From: Plantactinospora soyae | GTDB taxonomy: Bacteria > Actinomycetota > Actinomycetes > Mycobacteriales > Micromonosporaceae | Reading direction: 5' to 3' | Length of the DNA: 64,000 nucleotides | Assembly (NCBI RefSeq): GCF_014874095.1 | Contig: NZ_JADBEB010000001.1 | Location: forward strand, 310,001-374,000 | Shown: piece by piece, positions 43,160 to 52,559 of the stretch | Position numbering within the stretch: the stretch's first letter is position 1 | How the letters are laid out: every line of letters starts with the position of its first letter | The notes under the pieces: model-generated | The model's database searches: none | Seen by the model: the letters and a program-made list of their open reading frames with translations, nothing else | What the model was told of the DNA's origin: nothing | Position numbers and translations under genes: made by a program

Positions 43160-46114
43160 TCACCCGTCCCCTTCAGAATTTGTGGAACCCGGATCGGTGA
43201 CCCGGGTGGAGGTATCAGAGGTACCGCCGGCCGGCGCGGGCGGGTCGGCATCGCGACGCCCCCGCGCCGTACCCGCCTGGAGCGCCGACATCACGGCCCG
43301 GATCTGCTCCGGTGTGCGCGGCGGCGGCTCGTCCGGCAACTGGTCGACGACCGGGCTCACCCCGTTGCCCGCCGTACCCCCGGCGGTCCGCTCGCGAGCG
43401 GTCCGGTCCCGGCCGGTGCGGTCCGAGGCGGCGCCCGGACCGTTCCGCAACTGCGGCGCGAGGCTGGTCTGCCGGACTCGCCGGGGCAGGCCGTCCTCGC
43501 CCACCGGTGCCGCCGCCGGGCGCACCGGGCCACCCGCCGTAACGACCGGGATGACCACGGTGTCGTCGGTCATCCCCGTCCCGGCGGCACCGCCGTCGGT
43601 GGTCCTGGCACCGCCCGCCGCCGACTGCTCGACACCGCTGCCCAGTGGCTTCCTGACCGGCCTGGCCGACGGTTGCGTGGCGGCGACGCCCTCGGCACCA
43701 CTGCCGGTGACATCGGCCGCCCCGCCCCCGGACGTCTCGACAGGGGACTCCCCCGGTCGAGGTGCACCAGGATCGACGGCACCCGGCCGGGGTGCAGCAG
43801 GATCGACGGCACCCGGCCTGAGTGCGGCAGGATCGGCAGCACCCGGCCGGCGTGCGGCGGGATCGGCGGCGGTGGGCCGTACGGCGCCGGCACCGGCCTT
43901 GGCGCTGGCGGCGACCAGGGCCTCCAGGGCCGCGCCGGCCTTTCGCCGGGGCCCGAGCCCGGATCCCGACCCGGACCCGGACCGCGGCGTCGGCGTTGCC
44001 TGCGAGGCCGAGGTCGGCGCCGCCGAAGTTGGCGCCGCCGAAGTTGGCCGTGCCGGGCCGGCCCCGGACGTCGGACCGGCCGGCGTCGGCACTGTCACCG
44101 GCCCGGGCGCCGCCGGACCGGTCGGCGCCGGATCGGGTCGCCTCGGCTCCGCGCCGGATCCACCCCCGTCCGCCGCCGCGTCGTCCGCCGCCGCGCCGGA
44201 CCGGCCGGTGGGCAGGGCTGGCGTACCGGTGTCGGGCACCACGAGGTCACCGGGAATCCGGACGACCGCGGTCACCCCGCCGTACGGGGAGACCCGCAGT
44301 TCCACCTGGACGCCGTGCCGGGCTCCGAGCAGCGCCACCACGAACAGGCCGAGTCGGGCGCTGTTCGCCGGATCGAAGTCCGGCGGGTCGACCAGCCGGC
44401 GGTTGGCCTGCTCGATGGCCTCGGCGGTCATGCCCAGGCCACGATCCTCGATCTCGATCACGTAGCCGTTCGCCACCTCGTGCCCGGTGATATGTACCCG
44501 GGTGTGTGGCGGCGAGAACGACGTCGCGTTCTCGATCAGCTCGGCCAGCAGGTGGATGACGTCACCGACCGCCCGACCGGCGGTGGCGGCCGGCGGCACG
44601 CTGACCAGGTCGACCCGCGCGTAGTCCTCCACCTCCGAGATCGCACCCCGGATGACGTCCACCATGGACACCGGGTTGCGCCAGCCACGCCCGGGTGCCG
44701 CGCCGGCGAGTACGACCAGGTCCTCGGCGTGCCGCCGCATCCGGGTGGCCATGTGGTCGAGCCGGAAGAGGTCGGCCAGTTCGTCCGGCTGGGCGACCCG
44801 CCGCTCCATCCGGTCCAGCAGCGCGAGTTGGCGGTGCAGCAGGGTCTGGCTGCGCCGGGCGATGTTGAGGAAGACGTCCCGGAGACCACGCCGCAGCGCG
44901 GCCTCGTCGATCGCCGAGGCGATGGCGGTCTGCTGTACCTCGCTGAACGCCTGGCCGACCTGGCCGATCTCGTCCTTGCCGTAGTCGAGCGGCGGCGCCT
45001 CGCGCGCGACGTCCACATCCTCGCCCTTACGCAGGCGCCCGACGACGTCGGGTAGCCGGTCGTTGGCCATCACCAGCGCGTCGGCGCGCAGGCTGGTCAG
45101 CCGCCGGACCAGGGACCGGCCGATCCGCAGCGCGATGACCGCCGAGATCAGTACGGCGGCGAATCCGAGCAGCCCGGCCAGGCCCAGCCGGACCAGGATG
45201 CCGAGCGCGACCGGCCTGCTCCGCTCGGTCAGCCCCTCGGCTCCGGCGAGTTCGAACTCCCGCAGTTCCCGCTGGACCTGTTCGTAGCTGCTCTGCCAGG
45301 CCTGGCCGGTGACCGGCAGGGCGACACTGGTGCCGCCCCGGCCGATCAGGTCGTCCTCCATCCGACGCAGCCGGACGAACGAGTCGCCCTCGGTGAGGCG
45401 CTGGTAATCGGCCCGGTCGGCGTCCGGAAGGTCCGCGATCACCTCGGCGTAGAGGAACCGGTGGGTGCCGATGATCTGCACGATCTGGGCGTGCTCCCCC
45501 GGGCCGAATCGCCCGGCGCTGAAGACTCCGGCGAGCAGCGCGTCGGCCTGGGCGAGAACCTCGCGGGCCCGGCCGAGTTCGGTCAGGCTCCGCGCCTCCC
45601 GGTTCAGGGTGTCGTCGGGCAGCGTGTTCAGCGCGGCGAACGTCCGGAACGCCGCGTCGATGACGCCGCTGTAGAGCCCCAACGCCCCACTGGCATCGAC
45701 CGAGCGTCGGTCGATGAACACCCGCCCGGACGGCAGCGCCTCCACGGCGGTGAGCAGTTGGTCGACCCGGGCGTCGAGCAACTCACTGGTGCTGTCCCGG
45801 AGATCGCCGCTCGACGTACGGCGGCGGAATTCGGCGATCGCCTGGTCGGTACGGGCGCGCTGGTCGGTCAGGGCCGGGGTGCTGTTCCGGTCGGTCAGTT
45901 GGAGCACCGAGAGTCGCCGCTCCTGCTGCAACTCCACGACGAGGGCCTCACCCGGCCGACCGACCTCGTCGAGGAGGGTCCGCGCGGCGAGCAGGCTCGA
46001 CGCGGGCGCCACGGTGAGCGTGGTCGCAAAGATCCAGAGCGCCAGTAGCGCGACGATCGGCACGGCGACCAGCGCGACGATCTTCGAGCGGATCGGCCAG
46101 TTCTGGGTTTCCAT
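43160..46114 (-). CDS. Conservon sensor histidine kinase with NIT domain (CvnA type)
   Basis: A 984-aa membrane kinase. After METQNWPIRSK comes membrane helix 1 (about 12-34), then a nitrate/nitrite-sensing-like external domain (35-310), helix 2 (about 315-338) and a HAMP-like linker. The kinase region has His427 in RRSQTLLHRQLALL, the N box ELIENATSFSPP and the G box EDRGLGM. A low-complexity Ala/Pro/Gly/Thr tail of about 350 residues follows, including near-repeats of PAAPRPGAVDP. ATG 46114 has GAGG 4 nt upstream; the frame could extend to 46150. It heads the conservon operon. Confidence 0.9.
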   Translation of the reverse strand: METQNWPIRSKIVALVAVPIVALLALWIFATTLTVAPASSLLAARTLLDEVGRPGEALVVELQQERRLSVLQLTDRNSTPALTDQRARTDQAIAEFRRRTSSGDLRDSTSELLDARVDQLLTAVEALPSGRVFIDRRSVDASGALGLYSGVIDAAFRTFAALNTLPDDTLNREARSLTELGRAREVLAQADALLAGVFSAGRFGPGEHAQIVQIIGTHRFLYAEVIADLPDADRADYQRLTEGDSFVRLRRMEDDLIGRGGTSVALPVTGQAWQSSYEQVQRELREFELAGAEGLTERSRPVALGILVRLGLAGLLGFAAVLISAVIALRIGRSLVRRLTSLRADALVMANDRLPDVVGRLRKGEDVDVAREAPPLDYGKDEIGQVGQAFSEVQQTAIASAIDEAALRRGLRDVFLNIARRSQTLLHRQLALLDRMERRVAQPDELADLFRLDHMATRMRRHAEDLVVLAGAAPGRGWRNPVSMVDVIRGAISEVEDYARVDLVSVPPAATAGRAVGDVIHLLAELIENATSFSPPHTRVHITGHEVANGYVIEIEDRGLGMTAEAIEQANRRLVDPPDFDPANSARLGLFVVALLGARHGVQVELRVSPYGGVTAVVRIPGDLVVPDTGTPALPTGRSGAAADDAAADGGGSGAEPRRPDPAPTGPAAPGPVTVPTPAGPTSGAGPARPTSAAPTSAAPTSASQATPTPRSGSGSGSGLGPRRKAGAALEALVAASAKAGAGAVRPTAADPAARRPGAADPAALRPGAVDPAAPRPGAVDPGAPRPGESPVETSGGGAADVTGSGAEGVAATQPSARPVRKPLGSGVEQSAAGGARTTDGGAAGTGMTDDTVVIPVVTAGGPVRPAAAPVGEDGLPRRVRQTSLAPQLRNGPGAASDRTGRDRTARERTAGGTAGNGVSPVVDQLPDEPPPRTPEQIRAVMSALQAGTARGRRDADPPAPAGGTSDTSTRVTDPGSTNSEGDG

Positions 46115-46491
46115 CAGACCTCGCCGGAATGGATGCGTCAGGGACGACACCCGAACCGGCCACCCGCGGCTCCGGCCAGGATCCGAGGGTCACGGGCGCG
46201 CGTGCCTTCGGCAGGATACGTAATCGAGGGCGCGCGCACTACTGGACGACGGGTCGTCGAGTAGATCGTATCGGTCAGATAAATTGATAACTGTCTTTCT
46301 TAATTGCGCTCCGACGTCCTTCGACGCGTCTTTCGCCGATCCACAGTGCCGGGTGGGCGCCATGGATCCGGCCACGTCACGAGACCGCATCCGGGTCCGC
46401 GGTGCTGGCAGGGCCTCCTGCGGTTGGCGGGAGCCGGCGGCGGGTGGGACCGGCACCGGCGCCGGTCCCACCGCCCCAAGCCGCCGTCCGG
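46115..46491. other. Conservon promoter region
   Basis: This 377-bp gap separates two minus-strand genes. It holds a hairpin, CTACTGGACGAC (46239-46250) with GTCGTCGAGTAG (46253-46264), one mismatch. Next to it is an AT-rich patch (46264-46310, including GATAAATTGATAACTG) unlike the surroundings, which is the best candidate for the conservon promoter. No gene is seen. Confidence 0.5.
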
Positions 46492-47760
46492 CTACGACAC
46501 CTTCGCGGCCGGTGCCGCCGGTTGCCGGACCGACCGGTCCGGACCCGTACCCGCGACCCGGCGCCACCCGAACGCGAGTACCAGGTACGGAACGGCGAAC
46601 ACGGCGAAGATCACACCGTGTCCGGCGAACACCGAGGCGAGGGCGTAGCCGCCGAACACACCGAGCGTGACGACCTCGCTGCCCAACCCGGCCAGCGAGG
46701 TGACCGTGGCCCGGGTCGACCCGGTGATGCTCTCCTGAAGCCGTACGTCGGCGACCAGGCTCGCCATCTGGAGGGCGCAGAACGCCACCGCGATCAGCAC
46801 GAATCCCCCGGCCCGGCCACTGAGCGCCCCGGCCGCCAGTACGACGGCCGCGAAGGCGATCGTCGCGGCGAACCGGCCGGTCGACAACCGCTGCCCGACC
46901 GGGGTCAGCAGACCGCCGACCATGGTCCCCGCCCAGACCAGCAGCACCAGCAGCGGTACGGCCGACGGCGCGACGACGTCCGCGGCCAGCAGTGGCATGT
47001 ACTCCTCCAGCGCACCCCAGATCGCGGCCATCGCCGGCAGGAACAACAGCGCCCGCCGTACGGAGCCGTCGGTCCTGGCCTCGGCGAGCCCGGCCCGCAG
47101 GATCGACAGGTAGCCCGAGGACTCGGACCCGTCGTCTCCGGTCCCGCCGGCCGGCGCCGCCACAGCCGTCCCGGCCCGGTGTTCCGGTAGCGCCAGGCCC
47201 ACCGCCGCGCAGAGCAGCGAGGCGAGCACACTTGCCACGCCCACCGCCGGATAGCCACCGCTGGCGAACACCGGGGTCGCGACCGCGGTGGCGAGCAGCG
47301 TGCCGAGCAGGCCGAACGTGCTGGCCCGGCCGATGATCCGGCCGTACCGGTCGGCCAGGCCGAGTCGGTCGAGTTCCTCGTACAGCAACGCCTCGGAGGC
47401 ACCGGACTGGAGGGCGCTGCGGGCTCCCCAGAGCACGAACCCGAGCGCGAAGACCCAGTACGAGGGCGCCGCGACCCACAGTCCGAACCCGACGGCGCCG
47501 AGCAGTGGCGCACCGGCGAGCAGCAGCCGTCGGGACACCGCGTCGGCCCAGACGCCGGAGGGCACCTCCAGCAGGAGGCCGGTCACCGACCAGATGACGA
47601 ACAGCGAGGAGATCTCGCCGACGGAGAGCCCGGTGTCGGTGAAGAGCAACGCGTACACCGGGTAGAGCAGGACGAAGTCGTCCAGGAACGCGTACAGGTA
47701 GAAGGTGACGGTCAAGCGCCGCGCGAGGCTCGCCGCCGCGCGTGGTGAGGAATTGAGCAT
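46492..47760 (-). CDS. MFS transporter
   Basis: A 422-aa major facilitator with about 12 membrane helices. The helix 2-3 loop is GVWADAVSRRLLL, a variant of motif A, and the helix 4-5 region is RSALQSGASEALLYEELDRL. A central loop (AAPAGGTGDDGSESS) splits the two halves. This pattern is typical of the uncharacterised YfkF/tetracycline-like actinomycete group. ATG 47760 has GGGAAGG 4 nt upstream; the frame runs to 47790. Substrate unknown. Divergent from the following gene. Confidence 0.85.
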   Translation of the reverse strand: MLNSSPRAAASLARRLTVTFYLYAFLDDFVLLYPVYALLFTDTGLSVGEISSLFVIWSVTGLLLEVPSGVWADAVSRRLLLAGAPLLGAVGFGLWVAAPSYWVFALGFVLWGARSALQSGASEALLYEELDRLGLADRYGRIIGRASTFGLLGTLLATAVATPVFASGGYPAVGVASVLASLLCAAVGLALPEHRAGTAVAAPAGGTGDDGSESSGYLSILRAGLAEARTDGSVRRALLFLPAMAAIWGALEEYMPLLAADVVAPSAVPLLVLLVWAGTMVGGLLTPVGQRLSTGRFAATIAFAAVVLAAGALSGRAGGFVLIAVAFCALQMASLVADVRLQESITGSTRATVTSLAGLGSEVVTLGVFGGYALASVFAGHGVIFAVFAVPYLVLAFGWRRVAGTGPDRSVRQPAAPAAKVS

Positions 47761-48078
47761 GAGGCCTTCCCACGGGGACGATTCGGACATGGGTCGCGAA
47801 GGTCCCGGTGGCCCCCGACAGCGGATGCTGCCGTGGCGGCCTCTGGTCCAGACTTAATGTCGGTGTGTCATACGGCTCAGTTTAGGCGTTCGACCGGCCT
47901 CGCAGGGGCCCACCGAAGCGGTCCCGCGCTCCGCCCCCGTCCCGACTGCACCGATTCCTGATCGTTGCGGCATCTTGCGACGGGTTACCACCGGTTCCCA
48001 CCAACGGACACGAAAGTGCGCCGGATCGGGATTGCTGATCAGGGCTGAACGGGAATAGCAGTTGACGAAGGAGGAGCC
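47761..48078. other. Divergent intergenic region
   Basis: These 318 bp lie between the MFS gene and the 197-aa membrane protein gene. AGGAGG at 48069-48074 serves the plus-strand gene. No gene, repeat or strong palindrome is seen. Confidence 0.45.
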
Positions 48079-48672
48079 ATGTCGCCCATAGAAGTCGTCC
48101 TGATCGTCCTTGTGGTCCTCGCCGTCGCGGCCGCCGTACCCGCCATCTGGGTAGCCAGCCGTCGACGGGCCCTGCAAACCCGGTTCGGCCCGGAGTACGA
48201 CCGGGTGCTCTCCGAGCAGCAGACCCGCTCGGCAGCCGAACGCGAACTGCGGGAGCGCGAACGCCGCCACGCGGAGTTGACCCTGACTCCGCTCTCGGCC
48301 GACTCCCGCAGCCGGTACCAGGCCGCCTGGGAGGAGATCCAGGTCCGCTTCGTCGACTCTCCGGCCGAGGCGGTCGGTGCGGCGGACGAACTGGTCACCC
48401 GGCTGATCGCCGAGCGCGGTTACCCCACCGGGGAGTACAACGACCAACTCGCCCACCTGTCCGTCGAGCACGCCCGCACGCTGACCCACTACCGGGACGC
48501 CCACGAGATCCATCTGCGCAACGAGCGAGGCGAGGCCAGCACCGAGCAGCTTCGCCAGGCCGTCGTGCACTACCGGGAACTCTTCGCCGACCTCCTCGGT
48601 GAGGACCCCGTACGCCAGCAGACCTCGGACGAGCCCCGTCCGGACACCCCGCAGGACGTATCGAGTCGGTGA
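48079..48672 (+). CDS. Single-pass membrane protein with WxExxxRFVDxP domain
   Basis: A 197-aa protein. Residues 4-26 are a membrane helix (IEVVLIVLVVLAVAAAVPAI), followed by basic and then Glu/Arg-rich helix (LRERERRHAELTLTPL). The last 110 residues contain SRYQAAWEEIQVRFVDSP and STEQLRQAVVHYRELFADLL, which recur at the C-terminus of the next gene product. GAAGGAGG precedes the ATG. The pair is typical of actinomycetes, often with a third acidic protein; role unknown, perhaps envelope stress. Confidence 0.75.
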   Translation: MSPIEVVLIVLVVLAVAAAVPAIWVASRRRALQTRFGPEYDRVLSEQQTRSAAERELRERERRHAELTLTPLSADSRSRYQAAWEEIQVRFVDSPAEAVGAADELVTRLIAERGYPTGEYNDQLAHLSVEHARTLTHYRDAHEIHLRNERGEASTEQLRQAVVHYRELFADLLGEDPVRQQTSDEPRPDTPQDVSSR

Positions 48673-48685
48673 GGAGAGACTTGCC

Positions 48686-50035
48686 ATGCGCCAGCAGGAC
48701 CGCCAGATCAACGACGACACCCCCGATGTGATCAAGTCCGAGCCGGTGCCCGTACCCGGGCCGGGTAACGTCGAGTCCCCGCCGCCGGACGACCCCGATT
48801 ACCGACACCGGGCCGGGTACCCGGGCACCGGCGTCGCCGACCACGGTCCGGAGGACGCGCTGGACGAGCGCGGCTCCTACGGCAACGACCTCGCCACCTC
48901 CGGTCCGGGTCCGCAGTCCGACGAACCGGCGACGGACGCGCGTGCCCGCGAGGAGCGACGCGGCGACGACCGGCTACCCGAGGAGCGTGCCGAGGACGAG
49001 GCGTTGGACGACGACGCGCTCGACGACCGCACCCCGGCCGACCGGACGGCGGATCCCGACGGCGACGACGACCGGGGCTCGAGCGACCGGGGAGACCTGG
49101 CCGACGCCAGCCAGGCCGACTCCGGCACCGACCCGCGCGGCGACGCCGACGACCCGGCCGCCGACGGCTCCGATCGGACCGACACCCGGGACCGGCCGGA
49201 CTTCCACGAGCCCGCACCGCTGCCGACCTCCTTCGGCGCTCCGACGGTCGGTGGCGCGGTGGCGGCGGCCGCGATGGCCGGCAGTCACCGCGACGCCCGG
49301 GAGGAGGACACCGTCCGGTCCGGCGACGGTCCGGCCGAGGACCGGATCGACGGCGTCGGCGACGAGCCGAAGCGCGACTACCACGCCACCCGGGGCGGCG
49401 ACGAGGACCGGAGTCTGGGCGCGGCCGACGCGACGGCCAGCGAGCGGACCGGCGGACCGGCCGTGGACCGGGATTCAGGGGACCGGGATCCGGTGGACCG
49501 GAGTTCGATCGACGGCATCGGTTCGGTGGATCCGGTGGCGGTCGGCACGAGCCATCCGGTCAACCCCGACGTCCTCAGCGCGGGCAACCCCGACGCGATC
49601 GCCGGGGCGGGTCGCGGACCGGACGCCGGAGGCACGACGGATACCGGGAGCACGACGGAACCCGGGAGCGTGACGGGGATCGGGAGCGCTACGGACGCGA
49701 GCACCGACGACGACACCGGAAGCACGCCGGACGGCGAGATGCTGCCCGGCGCGGCGCCGGCCGAACCCATCGTCGCCATCCTCGATCCGGACACCGTCCA
49801 GGGCTTCCGTGACCGCTGGCGGGAGGTCCAGCTGCGTTTCGTCGACGACCCGCCCGGCGCCACCGCCGACGCCCACCAACTGGTCGAGGAGTCCGTCGAG
49901 GCGGTCACCGCCGCCCTGACGCGGCAACGCGAGGACCTCGGCGGCTGGCAGCGCGACGGTGCGACCGACACCGAGCAGTTACGCATGGTGGTTCGCCGGC
50001 ACCGGGACTTCCTGGACCGCCTGCTCGGCCATTAG
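48686..50035 (+). CDS. Acidic disordered protein with shared C-terminal domain
   Basis: A 449-aa protein of which residues about 1-360 are very rich in Asp, Gly, Arg, Thr and Pro and must be largely disordered. The C-terminal 80 residues fold as FRDRWREVQLRFVDDPPGAT plus DTEQLRMVVRRHRDFLDRLL, clearly homologous to the preceding gene product, so the two arose by domain sharing. ATG 48686 has GAGGAGAG upstream. The gene starts 13 bp after its neighbour's stop and is in its operon. Confidence 0.75.
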   Translation: MRQQDRQINDDTPDVIKSEPVPVPGPGNVESPPPDDPDYRHRAGYPGTGVADHGPEDALDERGSYGNDLATSGPGPQSDEPATDARAREERRGDDRLPEERAEDEALDDDALDDRTPADRTADPDGDDDRGSSDRGDLADASQADSGTDPRGDADDPAADGSDRTDTRDRPDFHEPAPLPTSFGAPTVGGAVAAAAMAGSHRDAREEDTVRSGDGPAEDRIDGVGDEPKRDYHATRGGDEDRSLGAADATASERTGGPAVDRDSGDRDPVDRSSIDGIGSVDPVAVGTSHPVNPDVLSAGNPDAIAGAGRGPDAGGTTDTGSTTEPGSVTGIGSATDASTDDDTGSTPDGEMLPGAAPAEPIVAILDPDTVQGFRDRWREVQLRFVDDPPGATADAHQLVEESVEAVTAALTRQREDLGGWQRDGATDTEQLRMVVRRHRDFLDRLLGH

Positions 50036-50062
50036 CACTACCAGCGCTCAGAAAACCTTCGA

Positions 50063-50101
50063 CGGCTCCCCGACGCGCCCGCCCCGCGGGTCGGGGAGCC
50101 G
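50063..50101 (+). terminator. Terminator after the acidic-protein operon
   Basis: CGGCTCCCCGAC (50063-50074) pairs perfectly with GTCGGGGAGCCG (50090-50101), a 12-bp stem 27 bp past the stop codon. Confidence 0.65.
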
Positions 50102-50233
50102 CCGCCGTTCCGGCGCTGAGCGGCCGCCACCGCCCCAGGCGTGAAAACTCCTCGCCTCGGGTAGTAGGGCCTCGCCCGGCGGCGGGTCCACCGGGCGCGG
50201 CCCGATCGACGCGTACGGACGAAGGTGGACAGT

Positions 50234-51889
50234 GTGGACGGCGGCCTGCGGCTGAACATGGATGCGCTGGACTACGTGATCCTGGCGCTGTACTTCGTCA
50301 CCGTTCTCGGAGTCGGAATCGCGGCCCGCCGCGCCATCCGGACCAGCGTCGACTTCTTCCTCTCCGGGCGGTCGTTGCCGGCCTGGGTGACCGGACTCGC
50401 CTTCGTCTCGGCCAACCTCGGGGCGTTGGAGATCATCGGCATGGCCGCCAACGGCGCCCAGTACGGCCTGATGACCCTGCACTACTACTGGATCGGCGCC
50501 ATCCCGGCGATGGTCTTCCTCGGCATCGTGATGATGCCCTTCTACTACGGCTCCAAGGTACGCAGCGTGCCGGAGTACCTACGACTGCGCTTCAACCGGC
50601 CCGCCCACCTGCTCAACGCGCTCAGCTTCGCGATCGCCCAGGTGCTGATCGCCGGGGTCAACCTCTACGCGCTCGCACTGATCATGCAGGCCCTGCTCGG
50701 TTGGCCGCTCTGGACGTCCATCGTGGTCGGTGCGCTGATCGTGCTGGCGTACATCACGGTCGGCGGGCTCACCTCGGCGATCTACAACGAGGTGTTGCAG
50801 TTCTTCGTGATCCTCGCCGGCCTGATCCCGATCACCGTCATCGGACTGGCCAAGGTCGGTGGGGTGGACGGGCTCTGGGACGCGGTCCGCGGCTCCGACC
50901 TGGGCGAGGCGGGCCTGCACACCTGGGCCGACACCGGCGGCGCCGACAATCCGCTGGGCGCGAGCTGGATCGGCATCGTCTTCGGCCTCGGTTTCGTCCT
51001 CTCGTTCGGCTACTGGACGACCAACTTCGCCGAGGTCCAGCGGGCGATCTCGGCGAAGAACATGAGCGCCGCGCGCCGTACGCCGATCATCGCCGCGTAC
51101 CCGAAGATGTTCATCCCGCTGGTCACCGTCATCCCCGGCCTGATCGCGGTGGTGACCGTCAAGGGCCTGGGCGCCGAGACCGGCGACCTGACCTACAACA
51201 ACGCGATTCCACTGCTCATGCGGGACCTGCTGCCGACCGGGGTGCTCGGGGTGGCGGTGACCGGCCTGCTGGCGTCCTTCATGGCCGGAATGGCGGCCAA
51301 CGTCAGTGGCTTCAACACCGTCTTCACCTACGACATCTGGCAGGCGTACGTCCGGCGCGACCGGCCGGACGGGTACTACCTGCGGGTCGGTCGGATCGCC
51401 ACCATCGCCGGGGTGGTGGTCGGGATCGGCACGGCGTTCATCGCCGCCAGCTTCAACAACATCATGAACTACATCCAGGTGCTCTTCTCGCTGTTCAACG
51501 CGCCGCTCTTCGCCACCTTCATCATCGGGATGTTCTGGAAGCGGATGACCGCCTGGGCCGGCTTCTGGTCGCTGTTGACCGGCACCGCCGGGGCACTGGC
51601 CACCTACCTGCTGTACGAGGCCGGTGTGCTGCCGTTCGACTCCGACCTGGAGGAGAGCTTCTGGGGCTCCGGGATCGCGTTCGTCCTGGTCGCGATCGTC
51701 GCCGCGATCCTCACCCCGTTCGGCCCAGCCAAGCCGGACGACGAGCTGCGTGGCCTGGTCTACGGGCTGGGCGGCACGGACGCCAAGGGCGACATGCTGG
51801 CCGGCGACGCCCGCTGGTACCGCTCGCCGATCCTGCTCGGCGGGATCGCGGTGGTCCTGGCCGCACTGTTCTACCTGCCGGTGCTGTGA
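50234..51889 (+). CDS. Sodium:solute symporter (SSS family)
   Basis: A 551-aa carrier with about 14 membrane helices. Family landmarks are DYVILALYFVTVLGVGI, DFFLSGRSLPAWVTG (the conserved start of helix 2) and SVPEYLRLRF. The LeuT-type core includes GLTSAIYNEVLQFF and the later SGFNTVFTYDIW. The closest branches carry sugars or inositol. The start is GTG 50234 because GAAGG lies 5 nt upstream; GTG 50225 would add three residues. A 97-aa membrane protein follows after 151 bp. Substrate not assignable. Confidence 0.9.
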   Translation: MDGGLRLNMDALDYVILALYFVTVLGVGIAARRAIRTSVDFFLSGRSLPAWVTGLAFVSANLGALEIIGMAANGAQYGLMTLHYYWIGAIPAMVFLGIVMMPFYYGSKVRSVPEYLRLRFNRPAHLLNALSFAIAQVLIAGVNLYALALIMQALLGWPLWTSIVVGALIVLAYITVGGLTSAIYNEVLQFFVILAGLIPITVIGLAKVGGVDGLWDAVRGSDLGEAGLHTWADTGGADNPLGASWIGIVFGLGFVLSFGYWTTNFAEVQRAISAKNMSAARRTPIIAAYPKMFIPLVTVIPGLIAVVTVKGLGAETGDLTYNNAIPLLMRDLLPTGVLGVAVTGLLASFMAGMAANVSGFNTVFTYDIWQAYVRRDRPDGYYLRVGRIATIAGVVVGIGTAFIAASFNNIMNYIQVLFSLFNAPLFATFIIGMFWKRMTAWAGFWSLLTGTAGALATYLLYEAGVLPFDSDLEESFWGSGIAFVLVAIVAAILTPFGPAKPDDELRGLVYGLGGTDAKGDMLAGDARWYRSPILLGGIAVVLAALFYLPVL

Positions 51890-52040
51890 GGTCCACGGTC
51901 GCGCCGGCCCGCGCGTCGGCGCTCCGGCACAGGCGCTTCCTCGGCGCGGCGCGGAACATCGAGAACGGCGGCTCGCTGACCACACCGACCGTGCCGGCAC
52001 CTCGGATCGCCGACACCGCTAGCGAGAAGGGACGACCCCG

Positions 52041-52334
52041 ATGGAAGAGCAGAACCGCCCCCCGGACGAGGCACCGACGAACGAGACACCGGTGGACGAG
52101 GCCGAGCAGGAGCGGCGGTCGGCCGCCGCGCGGCTGTTCGACATCCGCCGGGTGATCGGAGGGCTCTTCGTCGTGTACGGCGTGATCGTCGGCCTGGTCG
52201 GCATCTTCGACGGTCCGGCGGCGATCGAGAAGGCCCAGGGAATCAGGATCAACCTCTGGGCCGGTCTGGCCATGCTCGCCCTCGGCCTCGGTTTCCTGAC
52301 CTGGCAGTGGCTGCGCCCGGTCGACCGCGACTGA
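52041..52334 (+). CDS. Small two-helix membrane protein
   Basis: A 97-aa protein with an acidic N-terminal tail (about 1-35) and two membrane helices (about 38-58 and 68-90), with RRVIGGLFVVYGVIVGLVGI and LWAGLAMLALGLGFLTWQWL. GAGAAGG lies upstream. It is downstream of the symporter on the same strand and may be an accessory subunit. Its last codons belong to the first unit of the tandem repeat that follows. Confidence 0.75.
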   Translation: MEEQNRPPDEAPTNETPVDEAEQERRSAAARLFDIRRVIGGLFVVYGVIVGLVGIFDGPAAIEKAQGIRINLWAGLAMLALGLGFLTWQWLRPVDRD

Positions 52335-52416
52335 GCCACGCGCCCTCGGGCGGTCGATCGCGACTGAGCACGCGCACCCGGGGCGGTCGGTCGCAACTGC
52401 GCCACGGTCACCCGGG
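52318..52416. repeat. Three degenerate 33-bp tandem repeats
   Basis: Units at 52318-52350, 52351-52383 and 52384-52416 share the pattern CGGTCGAYCGCGACTGAGC...CGCGCMCCCGGG. The first overlaps the stop codon of the small membrane protein (VDRD-stop), so the array seems to have grown by duplicating a gene end. Confidence 0.7.
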
Positions 52417-52559
52417 CGCGCTGGGCGGGAAGCGCGGCTGCTCCGGCCACGGTCCGGTGCGCAGGCATGGCCTCGGTGGTCCGGGGTAGTCGATCCGGAA
52501 GACCGACACCCGCACGGGACCGACAGCCGGATGCCGTACCCGGACAGGAGGGCAGCAAG

